From: Pinguiococcus pyrenoidosus
Taxonomy: Eukaryota > Sar > Pinguiophyceae > Pinguiochrysidales > Pinguiochrysidaceae
Direction: 5' to 3'
NCBI GenBank assembly: GCA_019677205.1
Contig: JAAMXY010001032.1
Location: 1 to 14,426, forward strand
DNA: 14,426 nt
Part shown: one piece after another, positions 1 to 8,394 of the stretch
Numbering within the stretch: position 1 is the first letter of the stretch
Layout of the letters: every line of letters begins with the position of its first letter
Notes under the pieces: generated by a model
Seen by the model: only the letters and a program-made list of their open reading frames with translations
The model's database searches: none
Told to the model about the DNA's origin: nothing
Position numbers and translations under genes: made by a program

Positions 1-147
1 TCGGGTTCGTGGTTCAGTGTGGTGGATGAGATGACGGTGTTCGACCAGTCAGGCAACGAGATTGGCCCTGGCAACTTCACCGGCGGCAACCCCGCAAACT
101 TTACCTTCGGTGTTACCAATCCGACCACCACGCCCTCCGGTGGTGGC

Positions 148-182
<35 letters not shown>

Positions 183-321
183 ACTGAGCGATGGCATAAT
201 CGCCGCAATCGTCATTTGCAGTATTGTCGGTATTGTCGCCATTATTGCGATTGGCGCCTACGCCGCAGGCGCTTGTGGGAAGAGCAACGAATTTCGCAGC
301 GTCGATTCTGACAACAAGTAA
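1..321 (+). CDS. C-terminal end of a single-pass membrane protein (5' truncated by window edge)
   Basis: The reading frame is open from base 1 to a TAA at 319-321 and gives the last 106 residues of a larger protein. It has an Asn/Gly/Thr-rich, probably extracellular or lumenal stretch with NFT sequons, a run of 11 Asp then Glu coded by a pure GACGAT repeat, a hydrophobic segment of about 25 residues (Ile/Val/Ala rich, beginning GIIAAIVICSIVGIVAIIA), and a short polar tail of about 15 residues. This is the layout of a type I membrane protein end. The acidic run just outside the membrane could bind cations, but that is inference. The family cannot be recognised from this tail. The next gene is on the opposite strand and points toward it. 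Confidence 0.7.
148..180 (+). repeat. GACGAT hexamer microsatellite coding poly-Asp
   Basis: An uninterrupted alternation of GAC and GAT gives 11 Asp codons inside the partial membrane-protein gene. Because both codons mean Asp, slippage in steps of three or six changes only the length of the acidic run. It is therefore a likely site of length variation between strains. Confidence 0.9.
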
Positions 322-369
322 ATCTGAGTGTACATCTGAGTGTACATCTGAATGTACATCTGAGTGTAC
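322..369 (+). repeat. four tandem 12-bp units directly after the stop codon
   Basis: Four head-to-tail copies of ATCTGAGTGTAC lie at 322-333, 334-345, 346-357 and 358-369; the third has one G-to-A change. The array starts at the base after the TAA of the upstream gene, so it forms the first 48 nt of that gene's 3' UTR. Each junction creates TGTACATC, close to the UGUANAUA core bound by Pumilio-type RNA-binding proteins. The repeat is seen directly; a regulatory role is inference. Confidence 0.9.
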
Positions 370-670
370 GACTTGTGGCAAGAGTGGCTGCTACATTCAT
401 TTTGCATGCGACTTTCAGCATTGCATGACGGTGTGTGGGTGGATCGGAACCGCTGGTGTTGTGAGATCATGAACTTACTAGTTGACGTGGTCCATGAAGG
501 GGGGAAAGGTACGCTAAGGGGAGAGAAGGGGTTGGAGAACAGAGAAGTTGTGGCATGGATTTCAGAGGGCAGAAGAAGACTTCGGACATGAGACCGCAAC
601 GTCTCGCGCAGGACGTGGAGGAAGCCAAAGAAAAAGTCTTTTATGTGATCTTGTCTGCCTGCCTGTCCTG
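370..670. other. tail-to-tail intergenic region, no gene seen
   Basis: This stretch separates the ends of the partial membrane-protein gene and the scramblase gene. It must hold both 3' UTRs and polyadenylation sites. I see no convincing coding region, RNA gene or canonical AATAAA signal in it; the short open frames here have no recognisable domain. Confidence 0.6.
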
Positions 671-1582
671 CTAGTTCCCACCAAGAACGATGACGCACGG
701 GCAGAGGCATCCTTGGCAGTAGCACTGGCACAGCGTGATGTAGATCTTGCCATGTGCGCAGCGGAGCATACCCATGTCCTGCTCAAAGAACATGTAGTCT
801 GAGAGAAGCGTCGCGACGAGGATCTGTGCCTTGTCTTCAGGGCTGAGGCCCCGAGCATACGAGACGGAGAAGCGGTCCGTGTCGGTGCACATCTCCGTGC
901 AGAAGGTTCCGCAGTCTCGGGGGATCAGGTGTGTGATCAGCGCGAGGTCTCCGGACTTGTCCGGCTTCCTGCTCACAGGGAAGTGAGCCTTGCAGCAAAG
1001 CTCCGAGCAGCCGCCAAAGACGTACGGGCCCTGCACATACGCCGTCGGAGAATGAGGGTCTGCCGCGGAAAAAATCTCGAGAGTTGGTGTGTAGCCGCCG
1101 CCGCCGCCGTCCGGCTGCCTCACCATGCCGATGACCTTGGGCGTCTCAACGCGGCCGGCTCGGCCCCGGATCTGGCCGTCGTGAACGAGCACCTCGTCCG
1201 TGCAAGAGTGCGTGAAGGCACAGCAGGGCAAGCAAGGCTTCGGCGCAGTGCAGCAACACGCAGTGCAGCCCGCGCGCTCCAGAGATACCAGCGGCTCCAG
1301 ATGCTCTCCTGGTGCGGACAGCTCCAGCACGAAGCTGTGGGCCGGGGCGCAGCAGCACCGATCGCATCCTCCACTGTGCTCCTGCGCGACCAGCAGGAGT
1401 GGCGCCTGGTTGTCAGTGCCGCCGTAGATGCGGTAGGCGTTGGGGATCTCGCAGAGGCCTTGTGTCGCGAGCTCAATCCAGCTGAACTCCTGCTCCACGA
1501 ACAGGCTGGAGTGCTCGGCCAGGCGGCTGCCCAAGGAGTCGAAGGCCTCTCGGCCCTCCGCGACTGGAATCTTGTCGTCCAT
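671..1582 (-). CDS. phospholipid scramblase family protein
   Basis: The protein (303 aa, intronless) matches the scramblase (PLSCR/Aim25) fold along its length: an N-terminal FSWIELATQG strand, the CDRCCCAPAHSF segment, a Cys-rich CTACCCTAPKPCLPCC stretch that in animal members is palmitoylated, and near the end the acidic DTDRFSVSYARG loop (residues about 234-245), which corresponds to the calcium-binding loop, followed by the hydrophobic helix ending DYMFFE. The family moves phospholipids between membrane leaflets or acts in signalling; activity here is inferred. The tail is unusual: after FFE about 35 residues continue, ending in a second Cys-rich cluster CQCYCQGCLCPC. The frame stays open upstream, and an in-frame ATG at 1780 would add 66 Arg/Ser-rich residues resembling a mitochondrial leader, so the start is uncertain. 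A GTATGC in the tail could be a splice donor, but no splice is needed. Confidence 0.88.
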   Translation of the reverse strand: MDDKIPVAEGREAFDSLGSRLAEHSSLFVEQEFSWIELATQGLCEIPNAYRIYGGTDNQAPLLLVAQEHSGGCDRCCCAPAHSFVLELSAPGEHLEPLVSLERAGCTACCCTAPKPCLPCCAFTHSCTDEVLVHDGQIRGRAGRVETPKVIGMVRQPDGGGGGYTPTLEIFSAADPHSPTAYVQGPYVFGGCSELCCKAHFPVSRKPDKSGDLALITHLIPRDCGTFCTEMCTDTDRFSVSYARGLSPEDKAQILVATLLSDYMFFEQDMGMLRCAHGKIYITLCQCYCQGCLCPCVIVLGGN

Positions 1583-2035
1583 TCCCTCCCAGAAATGCCA
1601 CGACGGCCTGAGCAGACGACGCCGCTCTCCAGCTGGAGGGCCTTCAAAACGAGGAGAGACGACCTTTTCGGCCTCTGCACGGCCGCGGGACAGCTCAGCT
1701 GTGCTTCGCGTGAAACACGGAAACCTCGAAGGCCTTGAGCCAATCGAATGGCGGTTTTTGCGGGAGCAAAGCACTCTCATTGGATTGAGTCTTAGCAACA
1801 ACCCAACGAAGGATCTGGAAGAAGACTATCCGATGCGAAAACGGCTGCTTCAGAGAATCACAGAAAGGAATCTGGGATCTAGAGGCTATCATTGGCTTAA
1901 TTTATCGAATCACGCATCCACATGACGTCTTGGATCTATATGATATCTACACGAAGATCGCGCGATCCTCTAATTTCCATTACCTTGCGCAAGTAGTCCT
2001 TTCGACGCCAAGCTTCTCCCAGTCTCCAGCGCGCA
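1583..2035. promoter_or_regulatory. divergent promoter region, scramblase / sulfotransferase
   Basis: These 453 bp separate the starts of two oppositely oriented genes and should carry both promoters and 5' UTRs. Visible elements are CCAAT boxes in both orientations (CCAAT 1740-1744; ATTGG 1779-1783 and 1891-1895), TGACGTC at 1923-1929 resembling a CRE/bZIP site, GATATC at 1942-1947, and the perfect 12-bp palindrome GATCGCGCGATC at 1956-1967, about 70 bp before the sulfotransferase ATG. No clear TATA box is evident. If the scramblase starts at 1780 the region is shorter. Confidence 0.5.
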
Positions 2036-3542
2036 ATGCACCTCTCTGACGTGCGCCTGGCCTCTCTCCTGGCCCTGGCGACCTCCCTCCCGCGCCTGCT
2101 CATACCGGAGCATGTGCTACAGCTGCCCAGCTGGTGCACTTTCCTCGGCGACTGCAGCCTGGCTTTGACCTTGCTTGGCGTGCTCGTCTTGGCGTGCTTC
2201 TACCGGAACGCCGTCCAAATTGTGTTCAACCACCGCCCGACGTTCACGTTTCAGAGCTTCAAGGCCTTCTTTGAGCTCACGAGACCGCTGGAGCTGGTGT
2301 GGAGGCTGGCGACGGCCTGGTGCAGAGTACGCCCGGACGCTCTGGTAGGTGCTCCTCCCATGCCCTCCTGCCCTTGCTAGCTGGGCTGCTGCAGCTGTCG
2401 TCCTTCTCATGCTACGCGCTGTGTAGATTCTGGGAGAGGTGCGCTGCGGCACCACCTCTCTGGCGACGCATCTGAGTCGCCTTCCCGGCGCGAGGACGCC
2501 GTTCTCGCCGTGGCTCGTCGGCTTCGCGGCTGACAAGGAGAGCTTCTACTTCGTGGGCCACTGGCTTCGCATCGTCCACCCGGCCTTGTACTACAGCGTA
2601 TTCCCCACGGTGTTCGAGAAGTGGTTCGTCAAGCATGTTCTTGGACAGCCGTTCTTCACCTACGACGCGTGCGCGCAGTACCTGACAGCGCCCTGGGTCG
2701 CAAGTCAGCTCGCGCTTGCGTGCCCCGATGCCCGGCTTTTCGTCTGTGTGCGAGAGCCGGCGTCTCAGAACTTGTCATGGTGAGCTTTGCCCCTCGCGCG
2801 CTGTGCAATGTCAAGCACGCCGCACGTGCTGCTGGAACCGCTCGGCTAAGCGACGGCCTGCTCCCTGACCTGCAGGTGGCGATTCGAGAACCAGGCCATG
2901 GCCTGGGGCAGCAGCATTGGACTTGGGTTGCACAAGGAGACCGTGCTCCCCGCTCGTGGGCCCTCGTACCCCCCGGCAACCCTCAAGGCCGCCTTTGAGC
3001 TCTCCAAGAGCGAAGCTGTGGCTGATCTGTATCGTCGGGCGGAATCCCTGGGTTCGGACGAGAAGGACAAGCCGGTACCCCTGCACGTCATTCCGCAGTG
3101 GGCGTGCACCTGGCCGGGCGGACAGCTCTCGGCCTTTGCACAGGTGCGACACGCCTGAGACATCAGCACCGTACTGAGCAAAGCGAGTCATCAACTGTCC
3201 TCTTAGAATGGGAACTATGCGGCGAACGTGCGGCGGTACTTGCGCTATTTCCGCAGGTCCCAGATAGAGATGATAGAGCTAGGGGACTTGGCGTCGGATG
3301 CGCTATCGGGCACCAGGGAAAGACTCGTTGCGCACCTTGCGGTCGCGCTTGGAAGCCCGTGGGAAGACCGCGCTCGGCGATGCAGTGTGATTGCGCCTGT
3401 TCAGAAGAATGCCGGAACTGCGGGCGCCGCAGCGTTGGAACCCACGGGATCCGAGCTTGACGACATTCGACAAAGCTACGAGCATGCCAACGAAGACTTG
3501 TATGAGATGATTGGGCGGAGATTTGAGCATTGGAAAGCTTGA
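2036..3542 (+). CDS. membrane-anchored PAPS-dependent sulfotransferase
   Basis: Four exons, 2036-2344, 2427-2779, 2876-3143 and 3207-3542, join in frame through GT-AG introns of 82, 96 and 63 nt to give 421 aa. A hydrophobic segment near residues 40-65 follows a short N-terminus, the type II anchor typical of Golgi sulfotransferases. The PAPS 5'-phosphosulfate loop is GEVRCGTTSLATHL from about residue 106 and the 3'-phosphate site is LFVCVREPASQNLSW near residues 208-222, split by intron 2. NYAANVRRYLRYFRRSQIEM matches the conserved C-terminal 'Y...L..YF....' block of heparan-type sulfotransferases. The family moves sulfate from PAPS to carbohydrate hydroxyl or amino groups; the acceptor here is unknown, possibly a cell-wall or mucilage polysaccharide. 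ATG 2036 is the first in the frame. It shares a promoter region with the scramblase gene. Confidence 0.85.
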
Positions 3543-4009
3543 GCAGTCGCCCAAAGACTCGGATACACAGGAAGTGTGTCATTTACGAAGGATTCGCCTG
3601 TACGCGCTGGGCGTATGACTTCTTCCGTTGCCTCGCTTGCTCCTTACGTGTGTCCTATGTTGCCTGCACAGGCGACTTCCCGTGTGCAAGCTCGCAGGAC
3701 GGATCGCGATTGCACCGCCACAGGAAGGCAAAAGAAACACCAATCCTCTCTGTGTTGCCAGGGATTGAAGGGCGCGCCCGCAACCCGACGACTCGTACTA
3801 CCACCACAAGGGTCCTGAGATCTACTGTTGACCAAAATTCACCTCACTTCGCGGCGAAACTGCTGGATATGTCGTCAGGGCAGAAGCTCCAGCCTGACGT
3901 GCGTCTCCAAACACTGAACACAAAACGCTCTGTCCGCGGATGCATTTGGTACCGTTAACCTCAGCTCCCGGCCTCACAGCTTTCGCGCTCTTCCTTCCGG
4001 ATCAAGGCC
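3543..4009. other. tail-to-tail intergenic region, no gene seen
   Basis: About 470 bp between the ends of the sulfotransferase and mannitol-1-phosphate dehydrogenase genes. Open frames on both strands are short, have no domain I recognise and lack splice partners that would lengthen them sensibly. No tRNA-like fold, repeat array or canonical poly(A) signal is apparent. It is longer than the other convergent gaps, so a small non-coding transcript cannot be excluded. Confidence 0.5.
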
Positions 4010-6392
4010 CTACTGCGAAACCATTCCCGACGTCTTCTGTCTGGAGGCTTCCAGCTCGCCGTGAACCACCCTGCTCGCCCTCTCATGTAGACGGCTCACT
4101 GCGCTTCTCATCTGGCGAAGAAGCAGAGCGCGTCAGGAACCAATACTTGCACGCCTCAGCACCCTGCGCGGAATCTCACCTTGGATGCGCTCACGTTGGC
4201 GACCTTCAGCAACATCCGCGAGGTGCGGTCAAGAGAAGGAGTTTCGTTGAGAAAGTCGGCCACGGGCTTCAGGCGAGTGCGGAATCGATTCTCGACCCCG
4301 CCACCTAGCACTCGCCCACAAGTGTCGTTGGTGCTGCTGAAGCGTTCGACGCAGTCCCTCGCGTATTTCCACAAGATGTCGCACAGCAGCCGATCGCGAT
4401 CTTCCTCGCCCAGGTTCTCGTTGACATCGTGCGCAAGCATCATGACCTCCACACCAAACTGGAAAAGGAGCAGCAACTGCCGCGCAGCCGCCCAAGCCAA
4501 GATGTCCTCCTTCTGGTCTTCCGTTGCCACCTGCCAGTCGAAAACCGAGTGTGGTAAGCGTCGGTGCTTCCCCCGCGCTTCCCTGTCACGCCGCGCCCCA
4601 GGAGAGAACATACCTTGAGCGTAACGAGAGGGAGGTTTGCCTCTGGATCTTGGAGCTTGTCGTTCACGAGCTTCAGAGAGCCGTCGATTGGCCCCTGGCA
4701 CAAGGCCATGAACGCAAGAGTGGTATGCATGCCGTTCACGGTGATCAGCTTGCGCGTGCACAAGTAATCTGCCTGCGCCGGAAGCTTGGGCAGGAGCACG
4801 TGGTCCCCCTGAAAGCGAATGGAAAGGGGAGGTCATCGCTGAGCCGACGCAGCAGAAGGATCCTGGACATCCAACATACGTACGATACCTTGAAAGGTGG
4901 CTCCGGCACGGTGGGTTGCTTGCCGGTCGTTTTGTTTTCCTCGGGCGGCTTGACCACAATGGTACCGATGAACGGCTCGGAGGTGACGTCGACCTTCTCT
5001 TCCGTGATCACTCGCCCGACGCAGATGCGGTCCACCATGCAGGACACCACGGTGCACTTGTCTTCCAGCAAGGCAGCAAGTGCGTCGACTGCCTTGTGGT
5101 CGTTCTCTCCTGCGTACAGCACGGGGCCTGGGCCACTTGGGCCACTTGGGAGGATCTCGTGAAGCACGTCGCCGAGAGCGGCGATGCCAGGACCGAGACT
5201 CGTGCTCATGGTCGACGCGTTCGAAAGCAGCTCTTTGATCATGTCCTTGTCATCTGACAGAACGAGGACGCGCACCGGATTGCCGAGCTGGTCGGCCGGA
5301 GCATCCCAGGAAGGCAGGTCCTCGATCTTCTCAGCAATCACGAGGGTCGTATAGTCCGTGCCATTCAGGCTGAGTTGCACCGTCTTCTTGCCGATCAAGG
5401 GCTTGAAGGCGCCACTTGGACGCTGCACCAGGGCGAACGGCACATTGGACGCATTCATCGCCGGCACGATCAGGCCCAGACCAAGCTTTCCAGCGCCTGT
5501 GCGACGATTCACACCAGGGTCAATTCTGCGCCTCTGGTCCGATCCACTGACAACACACGTCTGTCCACTACGCATTCCAGACCACACCAAACCTTGGAGA
5601 ACGCCATCCGCGCCAGTCCCGAAGACGATCGCACTTACCGAAATGCACGTGAATGCCAGAGCCACGGTCGGCCGCGTCCTTCTCCATCTCCTTTTGCTTC
5701 TGCATCTGTTGCCGCAGTCGAATGAGCTTCCGTGTGGGAAGCAGCTTGAGCTGCTCCCCGCCGACTTTCGACGTGAGCGTCTTGATGTCTCCCTTGGCGC
5801 CCTTTGCTGCGCCCCGGCGATGCTGGCGGTAGGCCAGGCGCCACTGGTTGACCAGTCGCTGCATCTCCTCCACCGGATTCTCGTCCTCGTCCGGCACTTC
5901 CTGGTCGTCGTCCGCTTGCGGCTGGAAGAGCGCGTTCTCCTCGATGCGGTACCGCTGCATGCGCTCCCATGCGTGGCTGACGGTGAAGATGGGCAGCTTG
6001 TCCGTCTCCCCCGAAGCGCCATGCGCGTAGCCCAGACGGAAGGACTGGTATTCCAGGCGGTATTTCGTCACCGCGTCATGATCCAGGTGGCGGAAGTACG
6101 GCTCGTCGAGCGTCATCTTCCGTTTCGACGCTTTCTCAGCCGGACGCGCTTCTTCAGGGGCACGGGTTTCTTGAGGTAAAGGCGCTTCTTCGAGCGAAAT
6201 CTCTCTCTTGAGCGGAGGCGCTTCAGAAGGCTTCGAAGAAGGCGGGAGCCACGTGTCTAGGATGAACAGAAGCACCACAAAGACTGCAAAGCCCCCGGCA
6301 GCAACGTCGCGGCCGGTCGCTGCGCAGTACGCACATGCCGCAGCGGAGAGCAGGCCTGTTCTGCTGTAAAACGCGGACATCGTCGTGGTCAT
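4010..6392 (-). CDS. mannitol-1-phosphate 5-dehydrogenase with long N-terminal extension
   Basis: Exons 6392-5639, 5496-4889, 4808-4614, 4530-4180 and probably 4111-4010 join in frame (introns 142, 80, 83, 68 nt) to 669 aa. The catalytic part belongs to the polyol-specific long-chain dehydrogenases: the NAD-binding HVHFGAGKLGLGL starts near residue 246 and is completed across intron 1, MSTSLGPGIAAL follows, and K474-N479-H482 in KLITVNGMHTTLAF keeps the exact K-x4-N-x2-H spacing of the active site. It interconverts fructose-6-phosphate and mannitol-1-phosphate, the entry to mannitol storage in many algae. The first 245 residues are not part of the enzyme: a hydrophobic segment (AAGGFAVFVVLLFILDTWL), then a charged, Glu/Lys/Gln-rich region. 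In-frame ATGs at 6677 and 6827 could extend the N-terminus. If the last intron is not removed, the protein ends VRFRAGC at 4156. Confidence 0.82.
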
Positions 6393-6919
6393 GGGAGCCT
6401 GAGAGGTCTGCGGCGCCTTCGGTTGCTCGGACAGATTCAGGTCAGATTCGGGAGGGAAAAGATCGTGGCCTTCGGTAGAGCGCGTCTGGGCGTCGGAGCG
6501 GATGTGCGGACGAGCGCGAATTCTCTGACCTTGGTTTGTGGAAGCGAAGCGGCACAACGCCAGTTCTGCGACTGGTCCCGGAACGCTCTGCAAGGGAAGA
6601 GGCCAGGGAAGACGAATGATTGGTAGGTAGAATCGGCTTGTTAGCCTCTGATTGGCTAATGCAAGAGTTGAAAACATTCCAAGTTTTACACGGCGCCAGG
6701 TCCTGCGCGCCCGCTTGTTCCGTGAAACTCCCTCGAGCCTTGCGCTGATACTGGACTGATATCGGCCCTTTCTCTCTTTGAAACTCGATATCAACGCTAT
6801 TGATTGGTTGTTCCTCTTCCATGGCATTAACCTTGCGTATCACAGGTAGACAATTTGGGAAAGTCCACAACGATTCGATGGTTTGATGCAGGAAGGCGCG
6901 CCAACGCCGCGAAGATGAG
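6393..6919. promoter_or_regulatory. divergent promoter region, mannitol-1-phosphate dehydrogenase / Sec14-like
   Basis: These 527 bp lie between two divergent starts. They hold three ATTGG (inverted CCAAT) boxes at 6619-6623, 6651-6655 and 6803-6807 and two GATATC hexamers at 6758-6763 and 6787-6792, both 130-160 bp before the Sec14-like ATG. The frame of the dehydrogenase stays open on the minus strand up to an ATG at 6827, so part of this region may instead be 5' coding sequence or an upstream exon of that gene. Confidence 0.45.
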
Positions 6920-8209
6920 ATGGACGTCAGCATCTTCCAAGGCACGTGGCTTGTGAGCATCGTGTTTCCTTGCGTGATCCACGTGGCGTTCTTGGCGAGC
7001 GTGATCCATTGCCTTGCTGCCGCATCGCGGCCGAGACCAGCACAGCGAAAGAAACTGCGTCCGGTGGATCCGAAGACGCTGGAGACCAGCAACGATGGCG
7101 TCTACGCCGCGTCTCCGGCGTCCCACGATCCAGACATGGCCATCATGTTTGTCGGACCCCGTGCAGAGGCGCGAGAGTGGAGTGACGAGGTGCGTAGTGC
7201 CAGGCAACGCGGGCAGGTCGGAGCCAAGTCTTCTTGCAAGCGCTCCATAGTGCCGGGCCGCTGGGCCACGCTTCGCGCCGAATTCACAAGTTCTTTGGCA
7301 GGAGAGAATCGTTGTGGAAAGCATACGAGATAATCTGGGGCCCGACTTGTTCGCCCGTGCGGAGGCTTTTGATCACTCCGTGTATCGCATGGTGCGATGC
7401 ATGTGGGACGAGTTTCCCCCAAACGAGCGGGGGGACAAGATGAGCGAACTCCTCCAGGATCTGTTTCGCTGGAGGGATGAAGGAGAGGTAGACAGCATCT
7501 TGGACACCCTGCTGGAGCAGCACGAAGCGTACCATCAGGGCTGGCCGTCCAGGATTTACGGATGCGACAAGTTCGGCCACCCCATCGTGGCCGAACGAAT
7601 GAGCCACATCAATGTCAAGATGCTCACACAGGAGCTTGGGATAGAGTTGGTCACACGACATCGAGTCCAGCACTTCGAGGCCGTCACCCGCTGGAAGCGA
7701 GGCTGTAGCAACAAAGCTGGCTACCGCCTCTACCGGCAGAACGTCATCTTGGATCTCAAGGACTTTGCGCTGTTCGACCACTTCAACGAGACGGGCAAGG
7801 CCTTCCTCTTCGCTCTTGTTCGGCTTGGAGACGTGCGCTATCCGGAGACGCTGCATCGCTGCTTCATCATTAACGCGCCGATGTACTTCCGCGTTGTCTG
7901 GAGCGTCGTCAGCAGCATCTTGGATCCGTCGACGACGTTGAAGATTCGAATCCTTGGAGGCGATGCGAAGGTGAAGTTCCCCGCCATCTCTGCATCCCTT
8001 CGACCGAACGCTCCTTTTTCAGCGTGAACTACTTGCAGGCAATGGAGGCATGCTTCGAAAGCGAGCACATCTCACGGGACGCTCTGCCTCAGTGGTGCGG
8101 TGGAAGTCACCGTGGCTACACCACCCAAAGTCTCATCGAGGCCTTGGCTGCCGGAGAAACGATGGATGCCCCCGAGGTGGATTGGCTCGGACGCGAAGGA
8201 GGTCCATGA
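6920..8209 (+). CDS. Sec14-like (CRAL-TRIO) lipid-binding protein with N-terminal membrane anchor
   Basis: Exons 6920-7189, 7302-7970 and 8039-8209 join in phase 0 through GT-AG introns of 112 and 68 nt, giving 369 aa. Residues about 9-33 (TWLVSIVFPCVIHVAFLASV) form a hydrophobic anchor. A CRAL-TRIO domain fills roughly residues 150-345: GWPSRIYGCDKFGHPIVAER matches the 'G.D..GRPV' start, then RYPETLHRCFIINAPMYFRVVW and LDPSTTLKIRILGGDAK, and after intron 2 the closing LPQWCGGSHRG, equivalent to 'LP.FLGG' of Sec14. The conserved closing motif decides the intron 2 acceptor: the nearer AG at 8021-8022 would shift the frame. Sec14 proteins carry phosphatidylinositol or other lipids between membranes; the ligand here is unknown. 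No GOLD or other C-terminal domain follows. Two ATGs (6915 and 6920) overlap at the start; only 6920 is in frame. Confidence 0.85.
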
Positions 8210-8394
8210 AGGCGGTGAGGCTGCAGTGAAAAGACGAAGAGGATAGTACGTTGCTTCTAGAAAGGAAACAGAACAAGCATCCGCTATCTATGGCTTCCAT
8301 GCCGTACGTCCACGCCACACGTGCACCTCGAAGAGCCTGGCCTGCCTCTATCGTCCTGTCGGCAGAGAGGCCAAAGCCAGCATCCACCTGGCTC

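Noticed and set aside
224-472. Small protein with SECT repeats
   Set aside because: The repeats arise only because the 12-bp 3' UTR array is read as codons; the frame begins inside the upstream gene and has no recognised domain.
929-1738. 269-residue plus-strand open frame
   Set aside because: It is the antisense shadow of the scramblase gene, whose family motifs are clear on the other strand.
6393-6827. Large N-terminal extension of the mannitol-1-phosphate dehydrogenase from ATG 6827
   Set aside because: The frame is open, but its content is basic and low in domain signal and it contains CCAAT boxes and GATATC hexamers; I kept 6392 and noted the alternatives.
7938-7956. Possible tRNA T-arm (ATTCGAATCC)
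   Set aside because: It lies inside the Sec14 coding exon and no matching acceptor or anticodon arm is found around it.
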